Assembly (NCBI GenBank): GCA_049446715.1
Contig: JBMTQX010000005.1
Location: 1-64,000, forward strand
Direction: 5' to 3'
Source of the DNA: Eutrophocola sp049446715
GTDB lineage: Bacteria > Pseudomonadota > Gammaproteobacteria > Pseudomonadales > Pseudohongiellaceae
DNA length: 64,000 nucleotides
Shown: in pieces, positions 16,857 through 25,962 of the stretch
How the letters are laid out: each line of letters starts with the position of its first letter
How positions within the stretch are numbered: position 1 is the first letter of the stretch
Translations under genes and position numbers: made by a program
The notes under the pieces: model-generated
What the model was told of the DNA's origin: nothing
Databases searched by the model: none
Seen by the model: the letters and a program-made list of their open reading frames with translations, nothing else

Positions 16857-18299
16857 TTACGGCTTTCTGGTATGCCAGTCGGTCGCCTGCTGGAACTTGT
16901 GCGCGACATTCAGCAGCTGCGCTTCGGCAAAGTCGCGGCCGACGATCTGCAGGCCTACGGGCAGGTTGTTAACCAGGCCGGCCGGTATCGAGATGCCGGG
17001 CAGGCCGGCGAGATTGACCGCGATGGTATAGATGTCTTCCAGGTACATCTTAACTGGATCGTCATTCTTGGAGCCGATCGGGAAGGCAGTATGCGGTGAA
17101 GTCGGTCCCATGATGACATCGACTTCCTCGAACGCTTTCTGGAAATCGTTCTTGATCAGACGACGGATTTTCTGTGCCTTGATGTAGTAAGCGTCGTAGT
17201 AACCGGCGGACAGGGCATAGGTGCCGACCATGATACGACGTTTCACTTCAGCCCCGAAGCCTTCACTGCGCGTGCGCTTGTACATGTCTTCCAGATCGAC
17301 CGGGTCGTCACAGCGGTAGCCGTAGCGCACACCGTCATAGCGGGACAGGTTGGCTGAGGCTTCTGCCGGGGCGATGACGTAATAGGCGGAGACAGACAGG
17401 TGGCTATTGTCGAGACTGATTTCCTTCACGGAGGCCCCAAGCTTTTCGTACTCGGCGATGGCATCGCGAATGACTTGCTCGACACTGCTGTCCAGGCCCT
17501 CGGAAAAATGCTGTATCGGGATGCCGATGGTCAGGCCGTCCAGCGGCTTGTCGAGCCCGGCGCTGTAATCCTCTACTGGCTGGTCGCTGCAGGTGGAGTC
17601 CCTGGGGTCGGGACCGGCCATGACGTTGAGCATCATGGCAGCATCCTCGGCAGACTGGGTCATGGTGCCGGCCTGGTCCAGACTGGAGGCAAAAGCCACC
17701 ATGCCCCAGCGTGACACGCGCCCATAAGTCGGCTTCAGACCGGTAATGCCGCTGAAAGAGGCAGGCTGGCGAATGGAGCCGCCGGTATCGGTAGCCGTGG
17801 CACCGGCGCACAGACGTGCGGCTACGGCAGCGGCCGAGCCACCAGATGAGCCGCCTGGTACGCGGGTTCTGTCCCAGGGGTTTTTGACAGGCCCGTAGAA
17901 ACTGGTTTCGTTGGAAGAGCCCATAGCGAACTCGTCCATGTTGGTCTTGCCCAGGGTGACGGCACCGGCGGCATTAAAGCGCTCAACCACGGTAGCGTCA
18001 TAAGGCGAGATGAAATTGTCGAGCATGCGAGAGCCACAGGAAGTGCGGACACCGTCGGTGCAAAACAGGTCCTTGTGGGCAATGGGAATGCCGGTAAAGC
18101 CTTCGGCATTACCTGCCTGGCGCTGCGCATCTGCCGCTTTGGCCTGGGCGAGGGCCATATCGTCACAGATGGTCACATAGGCATTCAGGTCGGCATTTTC
18201 AGCATGGATGCGCGCCAGGTAGTCCTGGGTCAGCTCAACACTGGAAATGCTGCCATCGGCAAGCGCACGGGCAATTTGAGCAAGGCCTGAATCAATCAT
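16857..18299 (-). CDS. gatA: Asp-tRNA(Asn)/Glu-tRNA(Gln) amidotransferase subunit A
   Basis: Amidase subunit that frees ammonia from glutamine for GatB. The amidase signature GGSSGGSAAAVAA and the catalytic Ser region TDTGGSIRQPAS are intact. The catalytic Lys lies in PIAHKDLF (about residue 76). Length 480 aa is normal. It lies 124 bases after gatC and before gatB. Presence of GatCAB implies at least one of glutaminyl- or asparaginyl-tRNA is made indirectly. Confidence 0.97.
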   Translation of the reverse strand: MIDSGLAQIARALADGSISSVELTQDYLARIHAENADLNAYVTICDDMALAQAKAADAQRQAGNAEGFTGIPIAHKDLFCTDGVRTSCGSRMLDNFISPYDATVVERFNAAGAVTLGKTNMDEFAMGSSNETSFYGPVKNPWDRTRVPGGSSGGSAAAVAARLCAGATATDTGGSIRQPASFSGITGLKPTYGRVSRWGMVAFASSLDQAGTMTQSAEDAAMMLNVMAGPDPRDSTCSDQPVEDYSAGLDKPLDGLTIGIPIQHFSEGLDSSVEQVIRDAIAEYEKLGASVKEISLDNSHLSVSAYYVIAPAEASANLSRYDGVRYGYRCDDPVDLEDMYKRTRSEGFGAEVKRRIMVGTYALSAGYYDAYYIKAQKIRRLIKNDFQKAFEEVDVIMGPTSPHTAFPIGSKNDDPVKMYLEDIYTIAVNLAGLPGISIPAGLVNNLPVGLQIVGRDFAEAQLLNVAHKFQQATDWHTRKP

Positions 18300-18423
18300 G
18301 AAATATCCTGATGGGAAACACTGTGAGGCATGGTTAAAGCAAAAAACATGAACAAAGGGGCAAAAATAATAAAAAGAAGCAATAGTTACACCGCGCGCCT
18401 GGACGTGGGCTGGTGTATACGGT

Positions 18424-18711
18424 CTATTCGATAACCTTTGGCACCAGGAACAGGCCCTGTTCGGTTTCAGGGGCTATTTTCTGCAAATCATCACGCCGGC
18501 TGGTTTCGGTCACCTCGTCTTCACGCAGACGCTGGACAGCATCGAAGGCATGAGCCAGGGGTTCGACACTCTCGGTATCGACAGACTGCATCTGGTCGAT
18601 CAGGTTGAGGATGTTCGACATGCTGTTGGCCGCTTCCTGTTTTTCAGCATCGCTCAGATGCAGGCGGGCCAGATGGGCTATGTTCTCCACATCGGCAAGT
18701 TCAATGGACAT
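18424..18711 (-). CDS. gatC: Asp-tRNA(Asn)/Glu-tRNA(Gln) amidotransferase subunit C
   Basis: Small stabilising subunit of GatCAB that wraps around GatA and GatB. The 95 aa protein has the family pattern: VENIAHLARLHLSDAEKQ, then MSNILNLIDQMQSVDT and VEPLAHAFD, with the C-terminal LFLVPKVIE. First gene of the gatCAB run and divergent from mreB, as in pseudomonads. Confidence 0.96.
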   Translation of the reverse strand: MSIELADVENIAHLARLHLSDAEKQEAANSMSNILNLIDQMQSVDTESVEPLAHAFDAVQRLREDEVTETSRRDDLQKIAPETEQGLFLVPKVIE

Positions 18712-19079
18712 GTCGCACTCCTGTCGCGCCGGATTCGGGGCGCCCGGCCGGGAAATTTCCCCTTGTACTGCCTGCCGTACCTGCCTGATGGCGGCAAAGG
18801 GGGCGTATTCTGGCTAAATAATGACCCAAATCTGACAGTTCAGATTTAATAGAAGCTATAAGTTGCTCTAAGTATTAGTGATTGCTAGAGTAACCGCACC
18901 AGAGGCTAATTATTATACTGGAAGAACCTCTACAATAACTATAATGCTCGATCATGCTTCACCAAGGCATTCCGTTAGGCTTGGATAAGGCACCAGTCAG
19001 GCACAGTGAGGCATCCAGAAAACGCTACTGCAGTGCAGTATTCTCCCCGATATCTTATTTTGAAGGCACACCGAAACCC
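18712..19079. other. Divergent gatC-mreB intergenic region
   Basis: No gene in 368 bases. The right half is AT-rich. A perfect -10 hexamer TATAAT lies at 18940-18945, but no good -35 is found upstream. It would give an mreB leader of about 130 bases. An in-frame ATG at 18954 would add 42 residues not seen in MreB proteins. Confidence 0.5.
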
Positions 19080-20117
19080 ATGTTGAAGAAGTTACGTGGC
19101 ATGTTTTCCAACGATCTGTCGATCGACCTGGGAACAGCCAACACCCTTATTTATGTCCGCGACCAGGGCATCGTCCTGAATGAACCTTCCGTTGTCTCCA
19201 TCCGCATTCACAATGGCCAGAAAACTGTCACCGCCGTAGGGGCTGATGCCAAGCGCATGCTAGGCAGGACGCCGGGTAATATCACTGCCATTCGTCCGCT
19301 GAAGGATGGTGTCATTGCCGACTTCCAGGTAACGGAAAAAATGCTGCAGCATTTTATTCACAAGGTGCATGAGAATTCTTTTATCCGCCCGAGCCCGCGC
19401 GTGCTGGTCTGCGTACCGTGCAAATCCACACAGGTGGAGCGCCGTGCCATTCGCGAGTCGGTCATGAGCGCCGGTGCCCGGGAAGTGCGTCTGATTGAAG
19501 AGCCCATGGCTGCTGCCATCGGTGCCGGCCTGCCCGTTGAGCAGGCCAGTGGTTCCATGGTGGTGGATATCGGTGGTGGTACCACCGAGATAGCCATTAT
19601 CTCCCTGAACGGTGTTGTGTATGCCGAATCCGTGCGTATTGGCGGTGACCGCTTTGATGAAGCCATCACCACCCATGTGCGTCGCAACTACGGCAGCCTC
19701 ATCGGCGATGCTACGGCCGAACGCATCAAGAAGGAAATCGGCTGTGCCTTCCAGAACCCGGAAATCCGTGAAATAGACGTTCGCGGCCGCAACCTAGCCG
19801 AAGGTGTGCCACGCAGCTTTACCCTCAACAGCGACGAAATCCTGGAAGCCCTCCAGGAGCCGTTGTCTTCCATTGTGCAGGCGGTCAAGAGCGCTCTCGA
19901 ACAGTCGCCTCCGGAACTGGCTTCCGATATCGCCGAAAGCGGCCTGGTAGTGACCGGTGGTGGAGCGCTGCTGCGCGACCTTGACAAGCTGCTCAGCGAG
20001 GAAACCGGCCTGCCGGTGATCGTGGCTGATGATCCCCTGACCTGCGTTGCCCGTGGCGGCGGCAAGGCCATGGAGCTCATGGACGCCCACGACCACGACC
20101 TGTTGACCATCGATTAA
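19080..20117 (+). CDS. mreB: Rod shape-determining actin homologue MreB
   Basis: Bacterial actin that positions the elongasome along the inner membrane. ATG at 19080 gives MLKKLRGMFSNDLSIDLGTANTL with the amphipathic membrane-binding N-terminus and the phosphate-1 motif DLGTANT. Phosphate-2 (VDIGGGTTEIAII) and adenosine (TGGGALLRDLD) motifs are present. The 345 aa length is normal. It is followed by mreC after a 287 base gap holding a short tandem array. Confidence 0.97.
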   Translation: MLKKLRGMFSNDLSIDLGTANTLIYVRDQGIVLNEPSVVSIRIHNGQKTVTAVGADAKRMLGRTPGNITAIRPLKDGVIADFQVTEKMLQHFIHKVHENSFIRPSPRVLVCVPCKSTQVERRAIRESVMSAGAREVRLIEEPMAAAIGAGLPVEQASGSMVVDIGGGTTEIAIISLNGVVYAESVRIGGDRFDEAITTHVRRNYGSLIGDATAERIKKEIGCAFQNPEIREIDVRGRNLAEGVPRSFTLNSDEILEALQEPLSSIVQAVKSALEQSPPELASDIAESGLVVTGGGALLRDLDKLLSEETGLPVIVADDPLTCVARGGGKAMELMDAHDHDLLTID

Positions 20118-20167
20118 TGACTCGCAAAGGTCAGTGATTTCAGGATCAGCGATATTCTTGAGTTTTC

Positions 20168-20216
20168 GATAAAGGGATAAAGGGATAAAGGGATAAAGGG
20201 ATAAAGGGATGAAAGG
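20168..20216 (+). repeat. Tandem array of GATAAAGG
   Basis: Five exact 8 bp copies of GATAAAGG (20168-20207) and one imperfect copy to 20216. The opposite strand of the same motif recurs at about 20338-20363 (TTTATCCCCCTATCCTTTT), so the two flanks of the mreB-mreC gap could pair. An 8 bp unit is prone to slippage. Confidence 0.85.
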
Positions 20217-20404
20217 CTGCTCAGTGATAGCTGCAGTTCTCATTGCTCTTTGACTTTATTCCCTTTTTTGAGTTGTCGGTCTTCAATGCAGTATTGGGTC
20301 AAACCTTGGATTCCCGTGCCAACGGACGCCCTTTTATGCCTTTATCCCCCTATCCTTTTATCCTAGTATAAAAGTCCACTGCTACCGGTAGAGGCTGAGC
20401 CGCC

Positions 20405-21223
20405 ATTAAATCGCTATTCACGCAAAGCACATCGCAAGGCTATCGTCTGCTGGGTCTGGCCCTGCTGTCGATGGTCATGATGCTGGCGGACAGCCGTTTC
20501 AATTATCTCGACCAGGTCCGTTTCTACGCCTCCTACATGATCACGCCACTGCACTGGCTGGCCGATACACCGCGCTCGATTTCCGATTCCGTCAACAACA
20601 ACTTCCAGAGCCGCAGCTACCTGATCGGTGAAAACCAGCGTTTGAAAGAGCAGTTGCTGACCCAGCAGTTCCGTCTGCAGAAACTGGAACACCTGGAAGC
20701 GGAAAACAAGCGCCTTAATGAATTGCTCAATGCCTCCAGTATCGTCGATGAGCGTGGCGTATTGGCACAGATTACCGGCGAGTCCCCGGATCCTTTCATC
20801 AAGCGGGTGCTGATCAACAAGGGCGCCAATGACGGTGTATTTGTGGGGCAGCCCGTGCTGGATGCCTTTGGCCTGATGGGGCAGGTGATCGAGCTGCAAC
20901 CGTTCACCAGCTGGGTCCTGATGATCACGGATCCGCAGCATTCCACCCCGGTGCAGATCAATCGTAATGGCAATCGTGCCATCGCATCGGGCACCCAGGA
21001 CAGCCTGCATCGGCTGATGCTCAACAATATTTCCGATACCTTTGATATCCAGGTTGATGACGTGCTTGTGACATCTGGCTTTGGTGGTCGGTTCCCTGCC
21101 GGTTATCCGGTCGGTGTTGTGCGCAGTGTCGAACACGATCCCGGCGCGCCGTTTGCCACGATTATCGTGCAGCCCACAGCCCAACTCGATCGCAGCCGTA
21201 ATGTGCTGCTGGTATTCAAGTAG
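20405..21223 (+). CDS. mreC: Rod shape-determining protein MreC, apparent ATT start
   Basis: Periplasmic scaffold that links MreB to the PBP2/RodA machinery. The first ATG in frame (20471) falls inside the membrane helix, so it cannot be the true start. The frame is open from the TGA at 20396 and holds no ATG, GTG or TTG before 20471. An ATT at 20405, ten bases after a GAGG ribosome site, gives (M)KSLFTQSTSQGYRLLGLAL and a full transmembrane helix. This aligns residue for residue in length with the E. coli N-terminus as I remember it. A coiled coil (about 75-105) and the beta domain follow; 272 aa. Confidence 0.85.
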   Translation: MKSLFTQSTSQGYRLLGLALLSMVMMLADSRFNYLDQVRFYASYMITPLHWLADTPRSISDSVNNNFQSRSYLIGENQRLKEQLLTQQFRLQKLEHLEAENKRLNELLNASSIVDERGVLAQITGESPDPFIKRVLINKGANDGVFVGQPVLDAFGLMGQVIELQPFTSWVLMITDPQHSTPVQINRNGNRAIASGTQDSLHRLMLNNISDTFDIQVDDVLVTSGFGGRFPAGYPVGVVRSVEHDPGAPFATIIVQPTAQLDRSRNVLLVFK

Positions 21224-21232
21224 GACGCGGCG

Positions 21233-21730
21233 ATGGTATCCATACTGGGCAGACACCAGTGCGGCTGGATCATATTGGCGACATTTGTTGTGGCGGCGCT
21301 GCTCACCGTGTTTCCGTTGCCGATCTGGCTGGAATCCTACCGGCCAGAGTGGGTTGCCCTGGTAGTAATCTACTGGGTCACGGCCCTGCCTGACCGGGTC
21401 GGACTGTTCACAGCCTGGATCGCCGGCTTTTTCATGGATGTCCTAGAGGGTTCGCTGCTTGGCCTGAATGCCCTGGCCCTTGCCCTGGTGGCTTACCTGG
21501 CCCTCAGTCTTTACCAGCGCATGCGCATGTTCACGGCGGTGCAGCAAAGCAGCACCATCCTGATCCTGGTGGGCATTCACCAATTGCTGTCGTTCTGGGT
21601 GCTGACTGCCAACAACCAGAACACGGCGCCGAATCTCATTTTCATGATTTCGGCGGTCTCCAGTGCTGTGGTCTGGCCTTTCATCTTTCTGGGCCTGCGT
21701 TACCTGCGCCGCAGTTTCCGTGTCGCCTGA
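21233..21730 (+). CDS. mreD: Rod shape-determining protein MreD
   Basis: Inner membrane protein of the elongasome. 165 aa with about five hydrophobic segments (WIILATFVVAALLTVFPLPI at the N-terminus). The family pattern RPEWVALVVIYWVTALPDRVG and the helix GFFMDVLEGSLLGLNALALA are present. It starts 9 bases after the mreC stop. In pseudomonads maf and rng follow; here a PQQ dehydrogenase follows, so synteny breaks at this point. Confidence 0.95.
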   Translation: MVSILGRHQCGWIILATFVVAALLTVFPLPIWLESYRPEWVALVVIYWVTALPDRVGLFTAWIAGFFMDVLEGSLLGLNALALALVAYLALSLYQRMRMFTAVQQSSTILILVGIHQLLSFWVLTANNQNTAPNLIFMISAVSSAVVWPFIFLGLRYLRRSFRVA

Positions 21731-21831
21731 TTCCGGCCATATGTGGTAATCGGCGGCTGCAACTCTATATAATCCCCTGAGTTTTCCGCATCACAATTAA
21801 ACCGGTACGAAACCGGCTCAGGGGGATCATC

Positions 21832-23967
21832 ATGCACACACCACGCCTTTTCGGGTTAAGCCTTTCCATGCTCTGCCTGCTGTTGACCGCTTGCGGGCAG
21901 GATGCCCCCAGTACATCACAGCCAGCGACAACAACCATGGCAGCACCCACACCTGCCGCCGCCACCGCATCAACGGCACAGGCCAGCCCGCTGAACAGCG
22001 AACCGATGGCGCAGCCCCAGGCATCAGCCTGGCCCACCAATGGCGGGTCATTCACCAACCAGCGCTATTCACCGCTTGACCAGATCAACCGTGACAATGT
22101 CGCCAACCTGAAAGCGGAATGGCGTGCGCACCTGAACGGCTCCGGGATGAGTACCCGCAACTCGGCGGAAGGCACACCGATCTATCAGGACGGCAAGCTG
22201 TATATCTCGACGGGTGATTCCGATGTCTTTGCCTTCGATGTCGATACCGGCGAAATGATCTGGGATTACGTATCCGTGTTTCCCGAAAGCAGTGGCCAGC
22301 AGGTATGTTGTGGCTGGGACAATCGTGGCGTGGCGATCGGCGAGGGCAAGGTTTTCGTCGGCCAGCTCGATGCCAAGCTGGTGGCCCTGGACCAGGAAAC
22401 CGGCGAGGTCAGCTGGGAAGCGCAGGGGGTGCGCTGGGAAGACGGTTACAGTATTACCAGTGCACCGCTGTACTACGATGGCATGGTGATCACCGGGTAT
22501 TCGGGGGCCGAGAAAGGCGTACGTGGCCTGGTACAGGCCTTCGATGCCGCTACCGGTGAAGAGGTCTGGACCTTCTGGACTGTGCCGGGTCCAGGCGAGT
22601 TCGGTCATGATACCTGGCCGCAGGACAATGATGTCTGGAAATACGGCGGTGCCACCGTCTGGCAGACGCCGGCACTGGATCCGGAACTGGGCCTGATTTA
22701 TTTCTCCACGGGCAATCCCGGGCCTGACATGAACGGTGTCATTCGCGCCGGTGATAACCTGTTTTCCACCTCCATGGTAGCCATCGATGTCCACACCGGT
22801 GAATACCGCTGGCACTTCCAGCAGGTGCATCACGACCTCTGGGACTACGATGCGCCAAACCCTGTCATCATTTTTGATCTCGAGATCAATGGTGAGCAGC
22901 GCAAGGCTGTGGCCGAAGCCAGCAAGACCGGCTGGGTCTATATCCTGGACCGCATCACCGGTGAGCCCCTGGTCGGCATCGAGGAACGTCCCGTACCCCA
23001 GCTGGCTGAACAGAATACTTCGCCGACTCAACCCTATCCGATTGGTGATGCCTTTGTACCCCAGTTTGTCGATGTTGCGCCTGAAGGCATGACGCTGGTG
23101 AACCAGGGGCGTATTTTCACGCCCTTCATGTATGAGCCCACCCTGGTCCAGCCGGGACTGGCTGGTGGGGCGAACTGGCCGCCAAGTGCCTATGACCCGA
23201 CGCGCCAGGTCATGTACATCTGTGCCTCGGAATCCTCTGCAGTGCTTTACATGGAAGACACCGAAGTCCTGGAAGAACACGGTACCGAGTCCTGGACCGG
23301 CGGTGCCTTTGGGGGTTCCAAGCGCTTGACCACGGGCATCGTGGCCGCCATGGACATGACCACCAATACCCTGGTCTGGCAGTACCGCTGGAACGAGGCC
23401 TGTTACAGCGGCTTCCTGGCCACGGCTGGTGACCTGCTCTTTGTCGGCCGCAATGACGGTCGCCTGACCGCCTTGGATATCGACACCGGCATGGAGCTGT
23501 GGGGCTTCCAGACCGGCGCCGGCATGAATGCCCCTGCCATCAGTTTCGAACGCAACGGTACCCAGTACATTGCTGCGTATTCCGGTGGCAACCTGTTCCA
23601 GGGCTCGCATCGTGGCGACAGCCTGTGGCTGTTCTCACTAGAAGGCCAGATGGCGGAAACCACGCCAGGCGACACCTTGCCGATCACCAGTGCTGAAGGT
23701 GCCGGCGGCCAGGTGGTGTTTGCTGAAGGTGATCCGGACTATGCGACCGGCGAGACCTTGTTCCAGCAGACCTGCCTGCCATGCCATGGTGAGGACGGCA
23801 TGGGTGGTCACAACAACGCCATGCCACTGAACAACATGACCGATATTCGGGACGTGATTACCATCGTGTCGACAGGCAGGAACACCATGCCGAATTTCAC
23901 CGGGGCGCTGTCCCCTGAACAGATCAGGGATATCAGCGGCTATGTGGTGGACCGGCTGTTCGAGTAG
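21832..23967 (+). CDS. PQQ-dependent alcohol dehydrogenase with C-terminal cytochrome c (lipoprotein)
   Basis: Quinohaemoprotein, 711 aa, predicted to oxidise alcohols or aldehydes in the periplasm. The signal peptide ends in lipobox LLTAC, then a Ala/Thr/Pro linker. The eight-bladed propeller (about 65-600) has the vicinal Cys pair of methanol dehydrogenases (QQVCCGWDNRGVA), and VHHDLWDYDAPN holding the likely catalytic Asp. The C-terminal haem domain has CLPCH and a Met ligand in TMPNF. The DYD spacing resembles lanthanide-dependent enzymes but also the glucose dehydrogenase motif, so the metal is open. No PQQ synthesis genes in the window. Confidence 0.9.
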   Translation: MHTPRLFGLSLSMLCLLLTACGQDAPSTSQPATTTMAAPTPAAATASTAQASPLNSEPMAQPQASAWPTNGGSFTNQRYSPLDQINRDNVANLKAEWRAHLNGSGMSTRNSAEGTPIYQDGKLYISTGDSDVFAFDVDTGEMIWDYVSVFPESSGQQVCCGWDNRGVAIGEGKVFVGQLDAKLVALDQETGEVSWEAQGVRWEDGYSITSAPLYYDGMVITGYSGAEKGVRGLVQAFDAATGEEVWTFWTVPGPGEFGHDTWPQDNDVWKYGGATVWQTPALDPELGLIYFSTGNPGPDMNGVIRAGDNLFSTSMVAIDVHTGEYRWHFQQVHHDLWDYDAPNPVIIFDLEINGEQRKAVAEASKTGWVYILDRITGEPLVGIEERPVPQLAEQNTSPTQPYPIGDAFVPQFVDVAPEGMTLVNQGRIFTPFMYEPTLVQPGLAGGANWPPSAYDPTRQVMYICASESSAVLYMEDTEVLEEHGTESWTGGAFGGSKRLTTGIVAAMDMTTNTLVWQYRWNEACYSGFLATAGDLLFVGRNDGRLTALDIDTGMELWGFQTGAGMNAPAISFERNGTQYIAAYSGGNLFQGSHRGDSLWLFSLEGQMAETTPGDTLPITSAEGAGGQVVFAEGDPDYATGETLFQQTCLPCHGEDGMGGHNNAMPLNNMTDIRDVITIVSTGRNTMPNFTGALSPEQIRDISGYVVDRLFE

Positions 23968-23990
23968 ATAACCAGAAACCGAGGAGAAAA

Positions 23991-24521
23991 ATGACAGGTA
24001 AAGCACTCGCAGTTCTCACGCTGATTTTTTTCATCGCGGGATGTGCCACCAGCATCGAAGATATCGAATGGCCCGATGGCGCGTATCCCCGTGGCTATTT
24101 CGAAGCCTCCTTCCTGGAAGACCCGGCAGCGGGCCGTTACCAGAATCTGGATGACTACCTGTTGTGGATTACCCGTTTTTATATCGGTTACAGCATCACG
24201 CCGGGCTGGCTGGAACTGCAGGCAGAAGTGCGGTCACGGCTGGATGAACCGCAATCTGCCTATGCCAATGCTGTCATCGAAAGGCTGTATCACCTCGGTG
24301 GGCTGATCGGTGCCGAGTGGGCCAAGAGCAACGAAGTACGGCTGCTGGATACCCGCAACGCCGCCGTCTGGCGAGATGCCCTGGTGGAATCCATCGTTCA
24401 GGATGACCTCGACCACTACATCACCCGTGTGGAAAACGATGTCGAGGCCATCCTGGCAGGCCGACTCGAGAAGGAAGCCATCACTTTCGAGCGTTACTAC
24501 GTGGATGATTTCGAATTCTAA
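23991..24521 (+). CDS. Unknown lipoprotein downstream of the PQQ dehydrogenase
   Basis: 176 aa, not recognised. A signal peptide with lipobox IAGC (MTGKALAVLTLIFFIAGC) precedes an acidic, aromatic-rich mature region, for example WPDGAYPRGYFEASFLEDP and LLWITRFYIGYSITPGW. It is mainly alpha-helical by eye and ends YYVDDFEF. It lies 23 bases after the PQQ dehydrogenase and 32 before the YeiH gene, all same strand, so probably co-transcribed. A partner of the dehydrogenase is a guess from position only. Confidence 0.75.
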   Translation: MTGKALAVLTLIFFIAGCATSIEDIEWPDGAYPRGYFEASFLEDPAAGRYQNLDDYLLWITRFYIGYSITPGWLELQAEVRSRLDEPQSAYANAVIERLYHLGGLIGAEWAKSNEVRLLDTRNAAVWRDALVESIVQDDLDHYITRVENDVEAILAGRLEKEAITFERYYVDDFEF

Positions 24522-24553
24522 GACAGTGATCTGCCGGCAAGGGGGCTGAGGGC

Positions 24554-25960
24554 ATGAAAACCTGGACTGAGGACACCACGGCCATCCTGCTGGGTTTCGT
24601 CATTATTCTGCTGGCCCTGGTTGTTTTTATTGTGCCGGCTCTGTCCGCTAACCAGTCTTCTGTCAGCAACCTGGAACTTCCCTCCGAGCAAATGCTGTTG
24701 GCGGCCCAGGTTGACGACAATGCGTTAGCCACTTTTTTGCGTGATACCGTCAGTGGTGCCAAACCGGGACGCTGGGCATTGAATCCTTTGTCTGCTTTTT
24801 CTGCAGACTTCCTGATAGCCGCAATCCTGTTCTTTCTGACGCTCGCCGTGTTGTTTGGCGCAGGCTGCTGGTTGATGCAGCGCTCACCAGGCGACTTTCT
24901 CAAGGGTTTTACCGGCATCTTCCTGGTTGGTCTGCTGGCCTACCTGCTGGCCAACCAGACCGAGTTTCGCAGCATGGGCCTTGGTTATGCCCTCTGGGCC
25001 ATCGTGCTGGGCCTGTTCATCAGCAACGTGTTCGGCATTCCTGAATTTGTCCGTGCGGCACTGCAGTCAGAACTCTATATCAAGACCGGGCTGGTGCTGC
25101 TGGGGGCAGAGGTGCTGTTCGGCAAGATTCTGGCCATCGGCCTGCCGGGGATTTTCGTGGCCTGGATTGTCACGCCTGTCGTACTGATCACCACTTACTG
25201 GTTCGGCCAGAACATCCTGAAGATTTCCTCGAAAACGCTGAATATTACTATCAGCGCTGACATGTCGGTCTGTGGTGTCTCCGCTGCCATTGCCACGGCA
25301 GCGGCCTGTCGCGCCAGCAAGGAAGAACTGACCACGGCAGTTGGGCTGTCCATGGTGTTCACCTCGAGCATGATGGTGGCCCTGCCGGCGTTCATCAATG
25401 CCGTGGGCATGCCGGAAGTGTTGGGCGGCGCCTGGATCGGCGGCACGGTGGATGCCACCGGCGCGGTCGTGGCGGCCGGGGCCTTCCTGGGTGATACCGC
25501 ATTGAACGTGGCCGCTACCATCAAGATGATCCAGAACATTCTTATCGGTGTACTGGCGTTTGGTGTGGCCATTTACTGGACGACTAAAGTCGAGGCAGGG
25601 CAGGGCCGAACCGTCGATGCCACGGAAATCTGGCACCGGTTTCCGAAATTCGTACTGGGCTTCATTGGCGCCAGCCTGCTGTTCTCCGGCCTCCATGCGA
25701 TCGTCAGCGAGGCCATGGCCATCGAGGTTATTGAGAATGGAGTGCTGGACTTCACGTCGGACATGCGCGGCTGGCTGTTCTGCCTGGCCTTTGCCAGTAT
25801 CGGCTTGTCCACCAATTTTAGGGAGCTAAGCGCACAGTTTCATGGCGGCAAGCCTCTGATTCTGTATGTTTGCGGCCAGCTCCTTAATCTGTGCCTGACC
25901 CTGCTGATGGCCTGGATCATGTTCTACAAAGTGTTTCCCGATATCACGAACAGTCTGTAA
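24554..25960 (+). CDS. YeiH-family (UPF0324) membrane transporter
   Basis: 468 aa polytopic inner membrane protein of the YeiH/UPF0324 family, described as putative sulfate exporters; substrate unproven. The conserved core is ISADMSVCGVSAAIATAAAC, then LTTAVGLSMVFTSSMMVALP and GAWIGGTVDATGAVVAAGAF, with ten or more hydrophobic segments. It is longer than the usual ~340 aa because of an N-terminal hydrophobic segment plus soluble loop (about 30-85) before the core. It follows the unknown lipoprotein by 32 bases. Confidence 0.88.
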   Translation: MKTWTEDTTAILLGFVIILLALVVFIVPALSANQSSVSNLELPSEQMLLAAQVDDNALATFLRDTVSGAKPGRWALNPLSAFSADFLIAAILFFLTLAVLFGAGCWLMQRSPGDFLKGFTGIFLVGLLAYLLANQTEFRSMGLGYALWAIVLGLFISNVFGIPEFVRAALQSELYIKTGLVLLGAEVLFGKILAIGLPGIFVAWIVTPVVLITTYWFGQNILKISSKTLNITISADMSVCGVSAAIATAAACRASKEELTTAVGLSMVFTSSMMVALPAFINAVGMPEVLGGAWIGGTVDATGAVVAAGAFLGDTALNVAATIKMIQNILIGVLAFGVAIYWTTKVEAGQGRTVDATEIWHRFPKFVLGFIGASLLFSGLHAIVSEAMAIEVIENGVLDFTSDMRGWLFCLAFASIGLSTNFRELSAQFHGGKPLILYVCGQLLNLCLTLLMAWIMFYKVFPDITNSL

Positions 25961-25962
25961 CC

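Noticed and set aside
20168..20216. CRISPR array
   Set aside because: The 8 bp units abut without spacers; it is a simple tandem array. No other array or cas gene is in the window.
22069..23610. 513-codon minus-strand frame
   Set aside because: Antisense shadow of the PQQ dehydrogenase, caused by high GC and codon bias; no motifs.
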